64,000 nt of DNA from Stenotrophomonas rhizophila (GTDB lineage Bacteria; Pseudomonadota; Gammaproteobacteria; Xanthomonadales; Xanthomonadaceae): contig NZ_JACWUO010000006.1 of assembly GCF_020857975.1 (NCBI RefSeq), positions 1 through 64,000 on the forward strand, given 5' to 3'. The position numbers and the translations under genes are program-made. The notes below the pieces were generated by a model that had not been told where the DNA came from, ran no database searches, and saw nothing but the letters and a program-made list of their open reading frames with translations. Shown here piece after piece: positions 1 to 7,660 of the stretch; positions within the stretch are counted from its first letter, which is position 1, and each line of letters opens with the position of its first letter.

Positions 1-83
1 CCAACCCAGTCAGCGCATATGTCGGTCATTGCCTTTGATCTGAGGCTTTAGTACACAACTTACTCCCCGCAAATCGGTGAAGA

Positions 84-114
84 ACCAAAAAAAAGGCCCC
101 TTTCGGGGCCTTTT
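84..114 (-). terminator. Rho-independent terminator of bamD
   Basis: A perfect stem (AAAAGGCCCC at 91-100 with GGGGCCTTTT at 105-114, loop TTTC) lies three bases beyond the bamD stop. Read on the minus strand it is followed by a long T run (complement of the A run at 89-94). The 83 bases left of it show no gene that I can support. Confidence 0.9.
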
Positions 115-116
115 GA

Positions 117-1001
117 TTATTTCCGTTGCAGCTTGGCGTTGCGCTGGCCGGTGCTGGCCGATTTCTCGCCGGCGAACGGGTTCAGCTTGCGCACCATCCA
201 CGGGTATTTCGGCCACTTGCCCTGCAGCCACGGATGCTCGGGCTGGTTCAGCTCCAGCACGCGGCGGGCGTCGTCGGCCAGGGTCTTGTTGCCCAGGTGG
301 GTGTAGGCCTCGCCCAGGGTCGCCACGGCGTCGTACTGGAAGGCGCTCTGCGGGTAGTTTTCCAGCAGGAAGTTGGCGCGGCCGGCGGCCGATACCCAGG
401 CCTCGCGGCGCAGGTAGTACATGGCGTTGTCCAGCTCGTGCTGGGCGAACACGTCGCGCAGCTCCAGCATGCGCTGGCGCGCATCGGCGGCGTAGCGGCT
501 GTTGGGGTAGCGGTCCACCACGATGTTGAAATCGGCGTAGGCCTGGCGCGGGGTGGACAGATCGCGGCGGCTGGCGTCCAGCGACCACACCCGGCGCAGG
601 AACACCGTGTTGCGGTTGCCGTTGGCCAGGCCCCGCAGGTAGTACATGTAGGCGATGTTGCGGTGGGTCGGGTAGGTACGGATGAAGCGGTCGACGCTGG
701 ACACCGCGTCATCGTGCTTGCCGGCCTTGTACTGGGCGTAGGCGGTTTCGATCATCGCCTGCTCGGTGTACGGACCATACGGGTACTGGGCGATCAGGCG
801 CCGGAAGTTGGCCTCGGCCCCGCTCCAGTTGCCGCCTTCCATCAGGCGGTGGCTCTTCTCGTAGATCTGTTCGACCGGCAGGCCTTCGTCCGGAGAATCG
901 CCCTTGGTACCGCGATGGCAGCCGGTGGCGACGAGGGCCAGGACCAGCAGCAGGGCGGCGGTGCGGGCGGGCGCAGACAGCAAAGAAGAGCGTCGGATCA
1001 T
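117..1001 (-). CDS. bamD: Outer membrane assembly lipoprotein BamD
   Basis: BamD is a TPR lipoprotein of the BAM complex that inserts beta-barrel proteins into the outer membrane. The 294-residue product starts MIRRSSLL, has a lipoprotein signal ending in a VATGC lipobox, and then carries helical repeats of the TPR type (for example YTEQAMIETAYAQYKAGKHD and a PNSRYAADARQRM segment) typical of BamD/ComL. I chose the ATG at 1001 rather than an upstream in-frame start because it places the hydrophobic signal at the N-terminus. It is divergent from rluD, as is usual in gammaproteobacteria, with 116 bp between the starts. The C-terminus ends in a basic tail (RNAKLQRK). Confidence 0.93.
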   Translation of the reverse strand: MIRRSSLLSAPARTAALLLVLALVATGCHRGTKGDSPDEGLPVEQIYEKSHRLMEGGNWSGAEANFRRLIAQYPYGPYTEQAMIETAYAQYKAGKHDDAVSSVDRFIRTYPTHRNIAYMYYLRGLANGNRNTVFLRRVWSLDASRRDLSTPRQAYADFNIVVDRYPNSRYAADARQRMLELRDVFAQHELDNAMYYLRREAWVSAAGRANFLLENYPQSAFQYDAVATLGEAYTHLGNKTLADDARRVLELNQPEHPWLQGKWPKYPWMVRKLNPFAGEKSASTGQRNAKLQRK

Positions 1002-1117
1002 GGGGTCAGGGCGGGACGCGGCTGGAATACGAGGGGTCGATGATAGCCTAGTGGCCTGTCCTGCGACTGAAAGTGGTCGCCAGGACCCCAAAATTGTCTC
1101 CCAGCGGTGCTGCCCCC

Positions 1118-2113
1118 ATGTCCGATAACGTTTCTGAATCCGAATCCCCCCGCCAGGCCGTGGTGCCCGATACCGCCGCCGGCCGGCGCTTTGACGCCGT
1201 CCTGGCCGAACTCTTCCCCGAGTTCTCCCGTTCCAAGCTGACCGAATGGATCAAGTCCGGGGACGTCCTGCTGGATGGGGTGACCGTCCGCGGCCGCGAC
1301 CCGGTCCGCGGTGGCGAGGTGGCCAGCCTGCATGTCGTGCTCGACACCCAGACCCACGCCGAGCCGGAGGACATCCCGCTGGAGGTCCTGTACGAGGACG
1401 AGCACCTGTTCGTGATCAACAAGCCGGTCGGCCTGGTGGTCCACCCCGGCGCCGGCAACCCCACCGGTACCCTGGTCAATGCGCTGCTGTTCCGCGACCC
1501 GTCGCTGTCGGTGCTGCCGCGCGCGGGCATCGTGCACCGCCTGGACAAGGACACCAGCGGGGTGATGGTGATCGCACGCACGATCCAGGCGCAGACCGCG
1601 CTGGTGGAGCAGTTGTCCGCGCGTGAGGTCCACCGCCAGTACCTGGCCATCGTGGTCGGCGCACTGGTTTCCGGCGGCACCGCCGATGCCGCCATCGACC
1701 GCCATCCGCGCGACCGGGTGCGCATGGCCGTGCGCGAGGACGGCAAGGATGCGATCACCCATTACCGCCTGCGCGAACGGTTCCGCGCCCATACCGCGCT
1801 GGAATGCCGCCTGGAAACCGGGCGCACCCACCAGATCCGCGTGCATATGGCGCATCTGCGCCACCCGATCATCGGCGACCAGCTGTACGGCGGGGCGCTG
1901 AAGCTGCCCAAGGGCGCCAGCGACGAGCTGGTCGCGGCGCTGCGCGGTTTCAAGCGCCAGGCGCTGCATGCCGAGACCCTGGAGTTCGTGCACCCGATCA
2001 CCGGCGAGACGATCAGCAACAGCGCACCGCCGCCGGCGGACATGCTGGCGCTGCTCAATGCCCTGCGCGATGACAGCAGGAAGTTCGCCGAGCTGGAGCG
2101 CGGCCGCCGCTGA
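1118..2113 (+). CDS. rluD: 23S rRNA pseudouridine(1911/1915/1917) synthase RluD
   Basis: RluD isomerises three uridines in helix 69 of 23S rRNA. The 331-residue protein begins [10 protein letters not shown]. An S4-type RNA-binding domain comes first (residues about 25-85, with [18 protein letters not shown]). The RluA-family catalytic core follows, with the [12 protein letters not shown] motif containing the catalytic Asp and the GRTHQIRVH motif. A longer upstream reading is possible but adds an unconserved 15-residue leader. Its TGA overlaps the ATG of pgeF by one base, so the two are probably translated from one message. Confidence 0.93.
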   Translation: MSDNVSESESPRQAVVPDTAAGRRFDAVLAELFPEFSRSKLTEWIKSGDVLLDGVTVRGRDPVRGGEVASLHVVLDTQTHAEPEDIPLEVLYEDEHLFVINKPVGLVVHPGAGNPTGTLVNALLFRDPSLSVLPRAGIVHRLDKDTSGVMVIARTIQAQTALVEQLSAREVHRQYLAIVVGALVSGGTADAAIDRHPRDRVRMAVREDGKDAITHYRLRERFRAHTALECRLETGRTHQIRVHMAHLRHPIIGDQLYGGALKLPKGASDELVAALRGFKRQALHAETLEFVHPITGETISNSAPPPADMLALLNALRDDSRKFAELERGRR

Positions 2114-2958
2114 TGGAGCGCCGCCCGCCCGTCCCGGTCCTGATGGCCGACTGGCCCGCGCCGCCCGGCGTGCAGGCCTGCACCACGCTGCGCTTCGGTG
2201 CGGGGGGCTCGTTGCCGCCGTTCGACCAGTTCAACATGGGCAACCGCTACGCCGCCGACGGCGACGACCCGGACCAGGTGCAGCGCAACCGCGACCTGCT
2301 CCAGGCCGGGCTGGGCCTGCCTTCGGCGCCGCACTGGCTGCGCCAGGTGCACGGCACCACCGTGCTGCGCATGGATGCGCCGCCATTGGCCGCCGGGGTG
2401 GCGCTGGAACCCACCGCCGATGCGGCGGTGACGGCGGTGCCCGGGGTGGTGCTGGCGATCCTGACCGCCGACTGCCTGCCGGTGGTGCTGGCCGCGCGCG
2501 ACGGCAGTGAAATCGGCGCGGCCCACGCCGGCTGGCGCGGGCTGGCCGATGGCATGCTGGAGGCCACCGTGGTGGCCATGCATACCCCGGCCGCGCAGCT
2601 GCAGGCGTGGCTGGGCCCGGCCGCCGGCCCGGCGCATTACGAGGTGGGCGAGGATGTGCATGCCGCCTTTGTCGACCGCGATGCCGGTGCGGCGCAGGCC
2701 TTTGTGGCGACCCGCCCGGGCCATTGGAAGGTGGACCTGTACGCGCTGGCCCGGCGCCGGCTGCACAGCGTGGGGGTGGACCCGGCGTGGATCAGCGGTG
2801 GCCAGTACTGCTCCATCGCCGACCCGCAGCGGTTCTATTCGCACCGCCGCGATCGCCGCAGCGGGCGCATGGCCACGCTGGCCTGGATCGGGGGTAGATC
2901 CGACCCATGGTCGGATGCGTTGAAATGGTCGGATGCGTTGAATGACCCGATGCAATAA
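2113..2958 (+). CDS. pgeF: Laccase-domain purine nucleoside phosphorylase/deaminase (YfiH/PgeF family)
   Basis: The family consists of zinc or copper dependent proteins once called polyphenol oxidases, with purine nucleoside phosphorylase and adenosine deaminase activity and a role in peptidoglycan fidelity in E. coli. Visible family motifs are LTADCLPVVL, AAHAGWRGL and a late histidine/cysteine segment (GGQYCSIADPQRFYSHRRD). It starts on an ATG overlapping the rluD stop. The family normally ends near the TLAWIG segment. Here the frame runs on for about 20 residues through a GTAG-type intergenic repeat whose GTAG is out of frame, giving a repeat-encoded tail (RSDPWSDALKWSDAL). Confidence 0.9.
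   Translation: MERRPPVPVLMADWPAPPGVQACTTLRFGAGGSLPPFDQFNMGNRYAADGDDPDQVQRNRDLLQAGLGLPSAPHWLRQVHGTTVLRMDAPPLAAGVALEPTADAAVTAVPGVVLAILTADCLPVVLAARDGSEIGAAHAGWRGLADGMLEATVVAMHTPAAQLQAWLGPAAGPAHYEVGEDVHAAFVDRDAGAAQAFVATRPGHWKVDLYALARRRLHSVGVDPAWISGGQYCSIADPQRFYSHRRDRRSGRMATLAWIGGRSDPWSDALKWSDALNDPMQ
2894..2945 (+). repeat. GTAG palindromic repeat with 17-bp duplication inside pgeF 3' end
   Basis: GTAG followed by an imperfect palindrome built from TCCGACC and GGTCGGA, then two adjacent copies of a 17-base unit (ATGGTCGGATGCGTTGA). A similar short duplication is present in the related repeat at 19349-19382. The element lies inside the pgeF reading frame rather than after its stop. Confidence 0.75.
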
Positions 2959-2960
2959 AT

Positions 2961-3014
2961 GGCCGGAGGCGCCGGCGTCCGGCATTGCGTTGTCCGAGCG
3001 TGGCTCGGACCTAG
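2961..3014. repeat. Hairpins and inverted GTAG-type repeat upstream of the DCC gene
   Basis: Two hairpins in the short gap: a GCCGGA/TCCGGC one, and GTCCGAGC-gtg-GCTCGGAC ending in CTAG where the family usually ends CTAC. The second matches the copy at 30388-30412 and belongs to the same palindrome class in reverse orientation. Confidence 0.65.
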
Positions 3015-3023
3015 CCCCTTTCC

Positions 3024-3449
3024 ATGATTGCCATGACCGACGTTGATCAAACGCAGAAAGCCGTGATCGTGTTCGACGGGGTCTGCGCGCTGTGCAGCCG
3101 CTGGGTGCGATTCCTGCTGCGTTTCGACACGCATGGCCGCTACCGCTTCGCCGCGATGCAGGGCACGCACGGGCGAGCCCTGCTGCAGGCGCAGGGTCTG
3201 GATCCAGAGGATCCGTCGTCGTTCCTGCTGCTCGAACAGGGGCGCGCCTGGACGGACACCGACGCGATCCTGCGCGTACTGGTCGGGTTGGGCGGTGCGT
3301 GGCGTCTGCTGCGCGTGCTGGGCTGGTTACCGCGCAGGCTGCGTGACCGCGCGTATCGCGCGCTGGCGCGCAACCGGTATCGGTGGTTTGGCCGTCATGA
3401 CACGTGTTTTTTACCGACAGCGGAGCAGGCGGCGCGGTTTCTGGATTGA
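3024..3449 (+). CDS. Thiol-disulfide oxidoreductase-like protein, DCC family
   Basis: A 141-residue protein of the DCC (YuxK) family, named for its conserved N-terminal DGVCALC motif, a C-x-x-C thioredoxin-like active site seen here at about residues 16-22. The rest (FAAMQGTHGRALLQAQG, a region rich in Arg and Leu, and a FGRHDTCFLPTAEQAARFLD end) matches the family in length and order. The physiological substrate of these proteins is not established. Two nearby ATGs (3024 and 3033) could serve. It runs towards otsA, and an inverted pair of repeats fills the convergent gap. Confidence 0.85.
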   Translation: MIAMTDVDQTQKAVIVFDGVCALCSRWVRFLLRFDTHGRYRFAAMQGTHGRALLQAQGLDPEDPSSFLLLEQGRAWTDTDAILRVLVGLGGAWRLLRVLGWLPRRLRDRAYRALARNRYRWFGRHDTCFLPTAEQAARFLD

Positions 3450-3466
3450 CGATGGGAAGGTGCATG

Positions 3467-3525
3467 GCCGGCCAGCGGCCGGCACTACCGTGGGCTATCC
3501 CGGCGCTGCCGGCCGCTGGCCGGCA
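3467..3525. repeat. Inverted pair of SMAG-type GTAG repeats
   Basis: Two copies of the GCCGGCC/GGCCGGC palindrome face each other: 3467-3488 on the minus strand (ending CACTAC) and about 3505-3525 on the plus strand, abutting the otsA stop. Sitting between convergent genes, the pair could fold into a long bidirectional hairpin. That role is inferred. Confidence 0.85.
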
Positions 3526-4890
3526 TCATCCTTCCAGCGCCTGCAGATACGTCCGTCGCCAATGATTGATGTCGTAGGTGCGCAGGTGCTCCATCATCGC
3601 CTGCCAACGCTCCACGCGCTTCTTCAACGGCATCGTCGCCGCGGTGGCGATCGCATCGGCGACCCCGTCCAGGTCATGCGGATTGACCAGCAGGGCCTGC
3701 TTGAGTTCGTCGGCCGCACCGGCCAGCAGCGACAGCACCAGCACGCCCGGATTCTGCGGGTCCTGCGAGGCCACGTATTCCTTGGCGACCAGGTTCATGC
3801 CGTCGCGCAGCGGGGTGACCAGCCCGACCGCGGCGGCGCGGTAGAAGCCGGTCAGGGTGGCGTGGGTGAAGTTCTGGTTGACGTAGCGCAGCGGGGTCCA
3901 GTCCGGGGCGGCGTGGCCGCCGTTGATATGCCCGGCGATCTGCTCCAGCTGGCTGCGCAGCTGGCGGTACTCGGTGACATCCCCGCGCGAGACCGGTGCG
4001 ATCTGCAGGTAGGTCAGGCTGCCGTGCTGGTCGGGATGGCGCTCCAGGTAGCGTTCAAAACCCAGGAAGCGCTCCGGCAGGCCCTTGGAATAATCCAGCC
4101 GGTCCACGCCGATCGCCAGTTGGCGGTCGCGCAGGCTGTTGCGCAGGTCGCGCACGGCCGGCTTGTTGGCGCCGGCCTTGGCCTGGCGCACGATGTGTTC
4201 GGTATCGATGCCGATCGGGAATGCCGCCGCGCGGAAACGGCGCCCGCCCGGGGCTTCCAGTTGGCCATCGGCCAGCACCCGCCCGCCGCCGAACAGGCGC
4301 AGGTAGGACTGGAAGCGGTCGGCGTCGCGCTGGGTCTGGAAGCCGACCAGGTCGTAGGCATACAGGCTGGAGAACAGCCGCAGGTGGTCGGGCATGGCCT
4401 GCAGCAGGTCGGCCGAGGGCATCGGCACGTGCAGGAAGAAGCCGATCCGGCAGCCGATGCCACGCTCGCGCAGCAGCGATGCCAGCGGGATCAGGTGATA
4501 GTCGTGGATCCAGACGATGTCGTCCTCGCGCAGCAGCGGCGCCAGCTTTTCGGCGAACAGCGCATTGACCCGGCGATAGGTTTCGCGGGTGGCGCGGTCG
4601 TAGTCGACCAGGTCCAGGCGGAAATGCAGCAGCGGCCACAGCGTGCGGTTGGCAAAGCCGTTGTAGTAGCCGTCGACGTCGCGCTTGTTGAGGTCCATGG
4701 TGATGTAGCGGATATCGCCGTCGACCTGCTCGTGCACGGTGCCGCTGTCGTCGCGGACCGATTTGCCGCTCCAGCCGAACCACACCCCGCCGCGTTCCCG
4801 GAGCGCGGCCAGCAGGCCCACCGCCAGCCCGCCGGCGCGGGTTTCGCCGGGGACGGCGACCCGATTGGAAACCACTACCAGACGGCTCAT
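3526..4890 (-). CDS. otsA: Trehalose-6-phosphate synthase OtsA
   Basis: A GT20 enzyme that joins UDP-glucose and glucose-6-phosphate. The 454-residue product begins MSRLVVVSNRV. It carries the family motifs IHDYHLIP (sugar-phosphate site), RLDYSKGLPERF and TPLRDGMNLVAKEYVA (nucleotide-sugar site). The start overlaps the stop of the upstream GH15 gene by four bases (ATGA), so translation is likely coupled. With otsB two genes upstream it completes the OtsA-OtsB route to trehalose. An extended upstream reading of the same frame is only a shadow of the GH15 gene. Confidence 0.95.
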   Translation of the reverse strand: MSRLVVVSNRVAVPGETRAGGLAVGLLAALRERGGVWFGWSGKSVRDDSGTVHEQVDGDIRYITMDLNKRDVDGYYNGFANRTLWPLLHFRLDLVDYDRATRETYRRVNALFAEKLAPLLREDDIVWIHDYHLIPLASLLRERGIGCRIGFFLHVPMPSADLLQAMPDHLRLFSSLYAYDLVGFQTQRDADRFQSYLRLFGGGRVLADGQLEAPGGRRFRAAAFPIGIDTEHIVRQAKAGANKPAVRDLRNSLRDRQLAIGVDRLDYSKGLPERFLGFERYLERHPDQHGSLTYLQIAPVSRGDVTEYRQLRSQLEQIAGHINGGHAAPDWTPLRYVNQNFTHATLTGFYRAAAVGLVTPLRDGMNLVAKEYVASQDPQNPGVLVLSLLAGAADELKQALLVNPHDLDGVADAIATAATMPLKKRVERWQAMMEHLRTYDINHWRRTYLQALEG

Positions 4891-6668
4891 GATGCCTCCT
4901 GCCAGCTGCGCGACAGCCGCATCGCCGCGGTGATCAGGCCCACGTGCGAATAGGTCTGCGGGAAGTTGCCCCAGGCCTCGCCGGTATCGAAGGCCAGGTC
5001 TTCGGAGAGCAGGCCCAGGTGGTTGCGGCGCGCCAGCAGCTCCTCGAACATCTCCCGGGCCTCGTCCAGGCGGCCGATGGCGGCCAGTGCGTCGATGTAC
5101 CAGAAGGTGCAGATGGTGAAGCTGGTTTCCGGTTCGCCGAAGTCGTCCGGCGCCACGTAGCGGTACAGCGCGTTGCCATGCTTGAGGTCGCGGCCGATCG
5201 CCTCGACGGTGGCGACAAATCGCGCGTCGCTGGCCTCGATGAAGCCGATGTCGGCCAGCAGCAGCAGCGACGCATCCAGGCGGTGGCCGCCGTAGGTGTC
5301 GGTGAAGTGGCCCAGTTGCTCGCTCCACGCTTCGCGCAGGATCCGTGCGTGGATGGTGTTGGCGCGCCCGCGCCAGTATTCGGCGCGGTCGTCCAGCTTC
5401 AGCCGCACGGCGATCTTGCACAGGCGGTCGCAGGCGGCCCAGCACATCGCGCTGGTGTAGGTGTGCACTTCGGTGCGGCCGCGGAATTCCCACAGCCCCG
5501 CGTCGGGCACGTCGTGCAGGGCGAAGGCCTGTTCGCCCAGCGGCTCCAGCCGCGCGAAGGTATGCGCATCGCCGGGGTCCTGCAGGCGGCGGTCGAAGAA
5601 CAGCTGGGTGGACGCCAGCACCACGCTGCCGTACACATCGTGCTGGCGTTGCACCCAGGCCAGGTTGCCGCGCCGTACCGGCCCCATGCCGCGGTAGCCG
5701 GACAGCGAGGCCACTTCGGTTTCATCCAGCTTGGCTTCAAAACCGATGCCGTACAGCGGCTGCAGGCTGCCATCGGCGGTGGCCAGGTTGAAGATGTAGC
5801 CGAGGAACTGTTCCATCGTGCGGGTGGCGCCCAGGCGGTTGAGCGTGCGCACCACGAAGGCCGCGTCGCGCAGCCAGCAGTAGCGGTAGTCCCAGTTGCG
5901 GATGCTGCCCGGCGCCTCCGGGATGGAGGTGGTCATCGCGGCGATGATCGCGCCGCTGTCTTCGTACTGGCACAGTTTCAGGGTGATCGCGCTGCGGATC
6001 ACCGCGTCCTGCCATTCCAGCGGAATGGACAGGTAGCGCACCCACTCGCGCCAGTAGTCGCCGGTACGTTGCAGGGCCTCCTGCACATAGCCGCTGAGCG
6101 AGCGGTTGAGCGATTCATCCACGCCCAGCACCAGGTGCATCGGGTGGTTGAGCACGAACGGCAACCCATCGCGAACCAGCCGCAGCGGCACATCGGTGGT
6201 CAGCCGCAGCACATGGTTGGGCAGTACCCAGCGGATGTGGTTGCTGCCCCAGGTGCCGTCGGGCACGCGCGCGCCCCAGTCGGCCAGCGGGCGGGCCCGC
6301 ACGATGATGCGCGGATTGCCCGCCAGCGGCCGTACCTGGCGGATCAGGCTGACCGGGCGGTAGAAGCGGTCGTTCTGGCGCCAGCGCGGGGCGAAGTCGA
6401 TGATTTCCAGCGCACCGCCGTGCTTGTCGTGCAGCACCGTGCGCAGGATCGCGGTGTTGGTCAGGTAGGCCTGCTCGCTGCCCACCATGTCTTCCAGCTC
6501 GATGGCGAAATCGCCGCCCTCGTGCTGGTTGGGGCGCAGCAGCGCGCAGAAAGTGGGGTCGCCATCGAAGGTGGGCAGGCAGCTCCAGACCACGCGGGCA
6601 TGCTGGTCGATCAATGCGCCGAAGCTGCCATTGCCAACCACGCCAAGATTCAGATCGGATTCGCTCAT
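4887..6668 (-). CDS. Glycoside hydrolase family 15 protein (glucoamylase/trehalase-like)
   Basis: A 593-residue GH15 protein without a signal peptide. Visible family features are the N-terminal NGSFGALIDQHARVVWSCLP segment, the WDYRYCWLRDAAF core motif and the CTFWYIDAL region near the C-terminus. GH15 enzymes hydrolyse alpha-glucosidic bonds and include glucoamylases and bacterial trehalases. Its place between otsA and otsB suggests action on trehalose or an alpha-glucan tied to it, but substrate cannot be read from the sequence. I chose MSESDLN as start, five codons into the longest frame. Cytosolic location is inferred from the missing signal. Confidence 0.88.
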   Translation of the reverse strand: MSESDLNLGVVGNGSFGALIDQHARVVWSCLPTFDGDPTFCALLRPNQHEGGDFAIELEDMVGSEQAYLTNTAILRTVLHDKHGGALEIIDFAPRWRQNDRFYRPVSLIRQVRPLAGNPRIIVRARPLADWGARVPDGTWGSNHIRWVLPNHVLRLTTDVPLRLVRDGLPFVLNHPMHLVLGVDESLNRSLSGYVQEALQRTGDYWREWVRYLSIPLEWQDAVIRSAITLKLCQYEDSGAIIAAMTTSIPEAPGSIRNWDYRYCWLRDAAFVVRTLNRLGATRTMEQFLGYIFNLATADGSLQPLYGIGFEAKLDETEVASLSGYRGMGPVRRGNLAWVQRQHDVYGSVVLASTQLFFDRRLQDPGDAHTFARLEPLGEQAFALHDVPDAGLWEFRGRTEVHTYTSAMCWAACDRLCKIAVRLKLDDRAEYWRGRANTIHARILREAWSEQLGHFTDTYGGHRLDASLLLLADIGFIEASDARFVATVEAIGRDLKHGNALYRYVAPDDFGEPETSFTICTFWYIDALAAIGRLDEAREMFEELLARRNHLGLLSEDLAFDTGEAWGNFPQTYSHVGLITAAMRLSRSWQEAS

Positions 6669-6824
6669 GGTGCACAACATCTCGTGTCATGCCGCGGCAT
6701 TGCGCGCTGCGCAGGGCTCGGCGGCGTCGGGGGCCTCCGCCGGGAGGCCGGTGCAGGCCGGCGCGCTGCCGGGCCTGCGGTGTTTGCGGGCCAGGTCCAA
6801 CCGGCCGGTTTCAACGGGCTGGCC

Positions 6825-7583
6825 TCAGTAGGCATTTTCGCGCAGCCAGGCATGCACGCTGCGTATGTGCGGCAATGCGAACACCGCCGCGCTGGGTGCG
6901 CGCGAACCGACCAGCACGCTCCAGCCGTGCAGGGCGTTGGCGGCGTCGAACCCGAACTCGTCGGTGAGATCGTCGCCCAGGAATACCGGCAGCCGCCCAC
7001 GGAACGGCGCCTGCTGCATCAATTGCCGCAGTGCGCGGCCCTTGTCGCTGCCCTCGGGAACGAATTCGACCACATGGTCGCCCGGTTGCAGCCGGTAGCC
7101 GGCGTGGCCGCGGATATGCCGTTCGGCGAATGCATGCACCTCCTGGGCGGCATGCGGCGCAGCGCGCCAGTGCAGGGCCAGGCTGCTGCCCTTGTCTTCG
7201 ACCAGGACGCCGGGGGTGCCATGGGCAAAGCGCATTGCCTGTTGGTGCACTGCATGCAGCCATTGGCTGGTGTCGGTACTGCTGGCCGGGCTGTCCAGCT
7301 GCCCATCGGCGCGGCGCAGCTGATGGCCGTGCAGCCCGGCGGCAGGCAGGTGCAGGGGGCGGAACAAGGCGTCGAGCTGGTCCAGTGGCCGGCCGCTGAT
7401 CAACGCCACGGCGCCTTCCAGGCGATCGCTGATCCGCCCGATCGCCTCGCGGACTTCGGGCAGCAGGGTGACGGCGTCGGGGTCCTGTTCGAACTCGATC
7501 AGGGTGCCATCCACATCGAGGAACAACGCGCAGGCATCGTCCAGCAGCGGTGGCGACGGACGTGTGGGGAGGTCGTGTGCCAT
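6825..7583 (-). CDS. otsB: Trehalose-6-phosphate phosphatase OtsB
   Basis: A HAD-superfamily phosphatase that removes phosphate from trehalose-6-phosphate. The first HAD motif is LFLDVDGTLIEF, with both Asp residues present. LISGRPLDQLD and FLGDDLTDEFGFDAAN provide the later motifs. The product is about 252 residues from MAHDLP; an ATG three codons earlier is an alternative. It is the promoter-proximal gene of a minus-strand set with the GH15 gene and otsA. A 156-bp gap to the GH15 gene is GC-rich and shows no gene. Confidence 0.93.
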   Translation of the reverse strand: MAHDLPTRPSPPLLDDACALFLDVDGTLIEFEQDPDAVTLLPEVREAIGRISDRLEGAVALISGRPLDQLDALFRPLHLPAAGLHGHQLRRADGQLDSPASSTDTSQWLHAVHQQAMRFAHGTPGVLVEDKGSSLALHWRAAPHAAQEVHAFAERHIRGHAGYRLQPGDHVVEFVPEGSDKGRALRQLMQQAPFRGRLPVFLGDDLTDEFGFDAANALHGWSVLVGSRAPSAAVFALPHIRSVHAWLRENAY

Positions 7584-7619
7584 GCCCACCACGATGCCAG
7601 CGTGGGCGTGATCGTCAGG

Positions 7620-7660
7620 TCATGGCGGTGCAGCCGACCGTGGGTCGGCTGCACCCATGA
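7620..7660. terminator. Long palindrome directly after a TonB receptor gene
   Basis: GGTGCAGCCGACC at 7627-7639 pairs perfectly with 7643-7655 around a three-base loop, and TCATGG/CCATGA extends the stem outward. It begins immediately downstream of the receptor stop codon. There is no T run, so it may act as an mRNA-stabilising hairpin more than a terminator. Confidence 0.6.

Noticed and set aside
10..588. A 192-codon minus-strand frame at the left edge
   Set aside because: It overlaps bamD in another frame, is Arg/Pro-rich as expected for a shadow, and passes through the bamD terminator.
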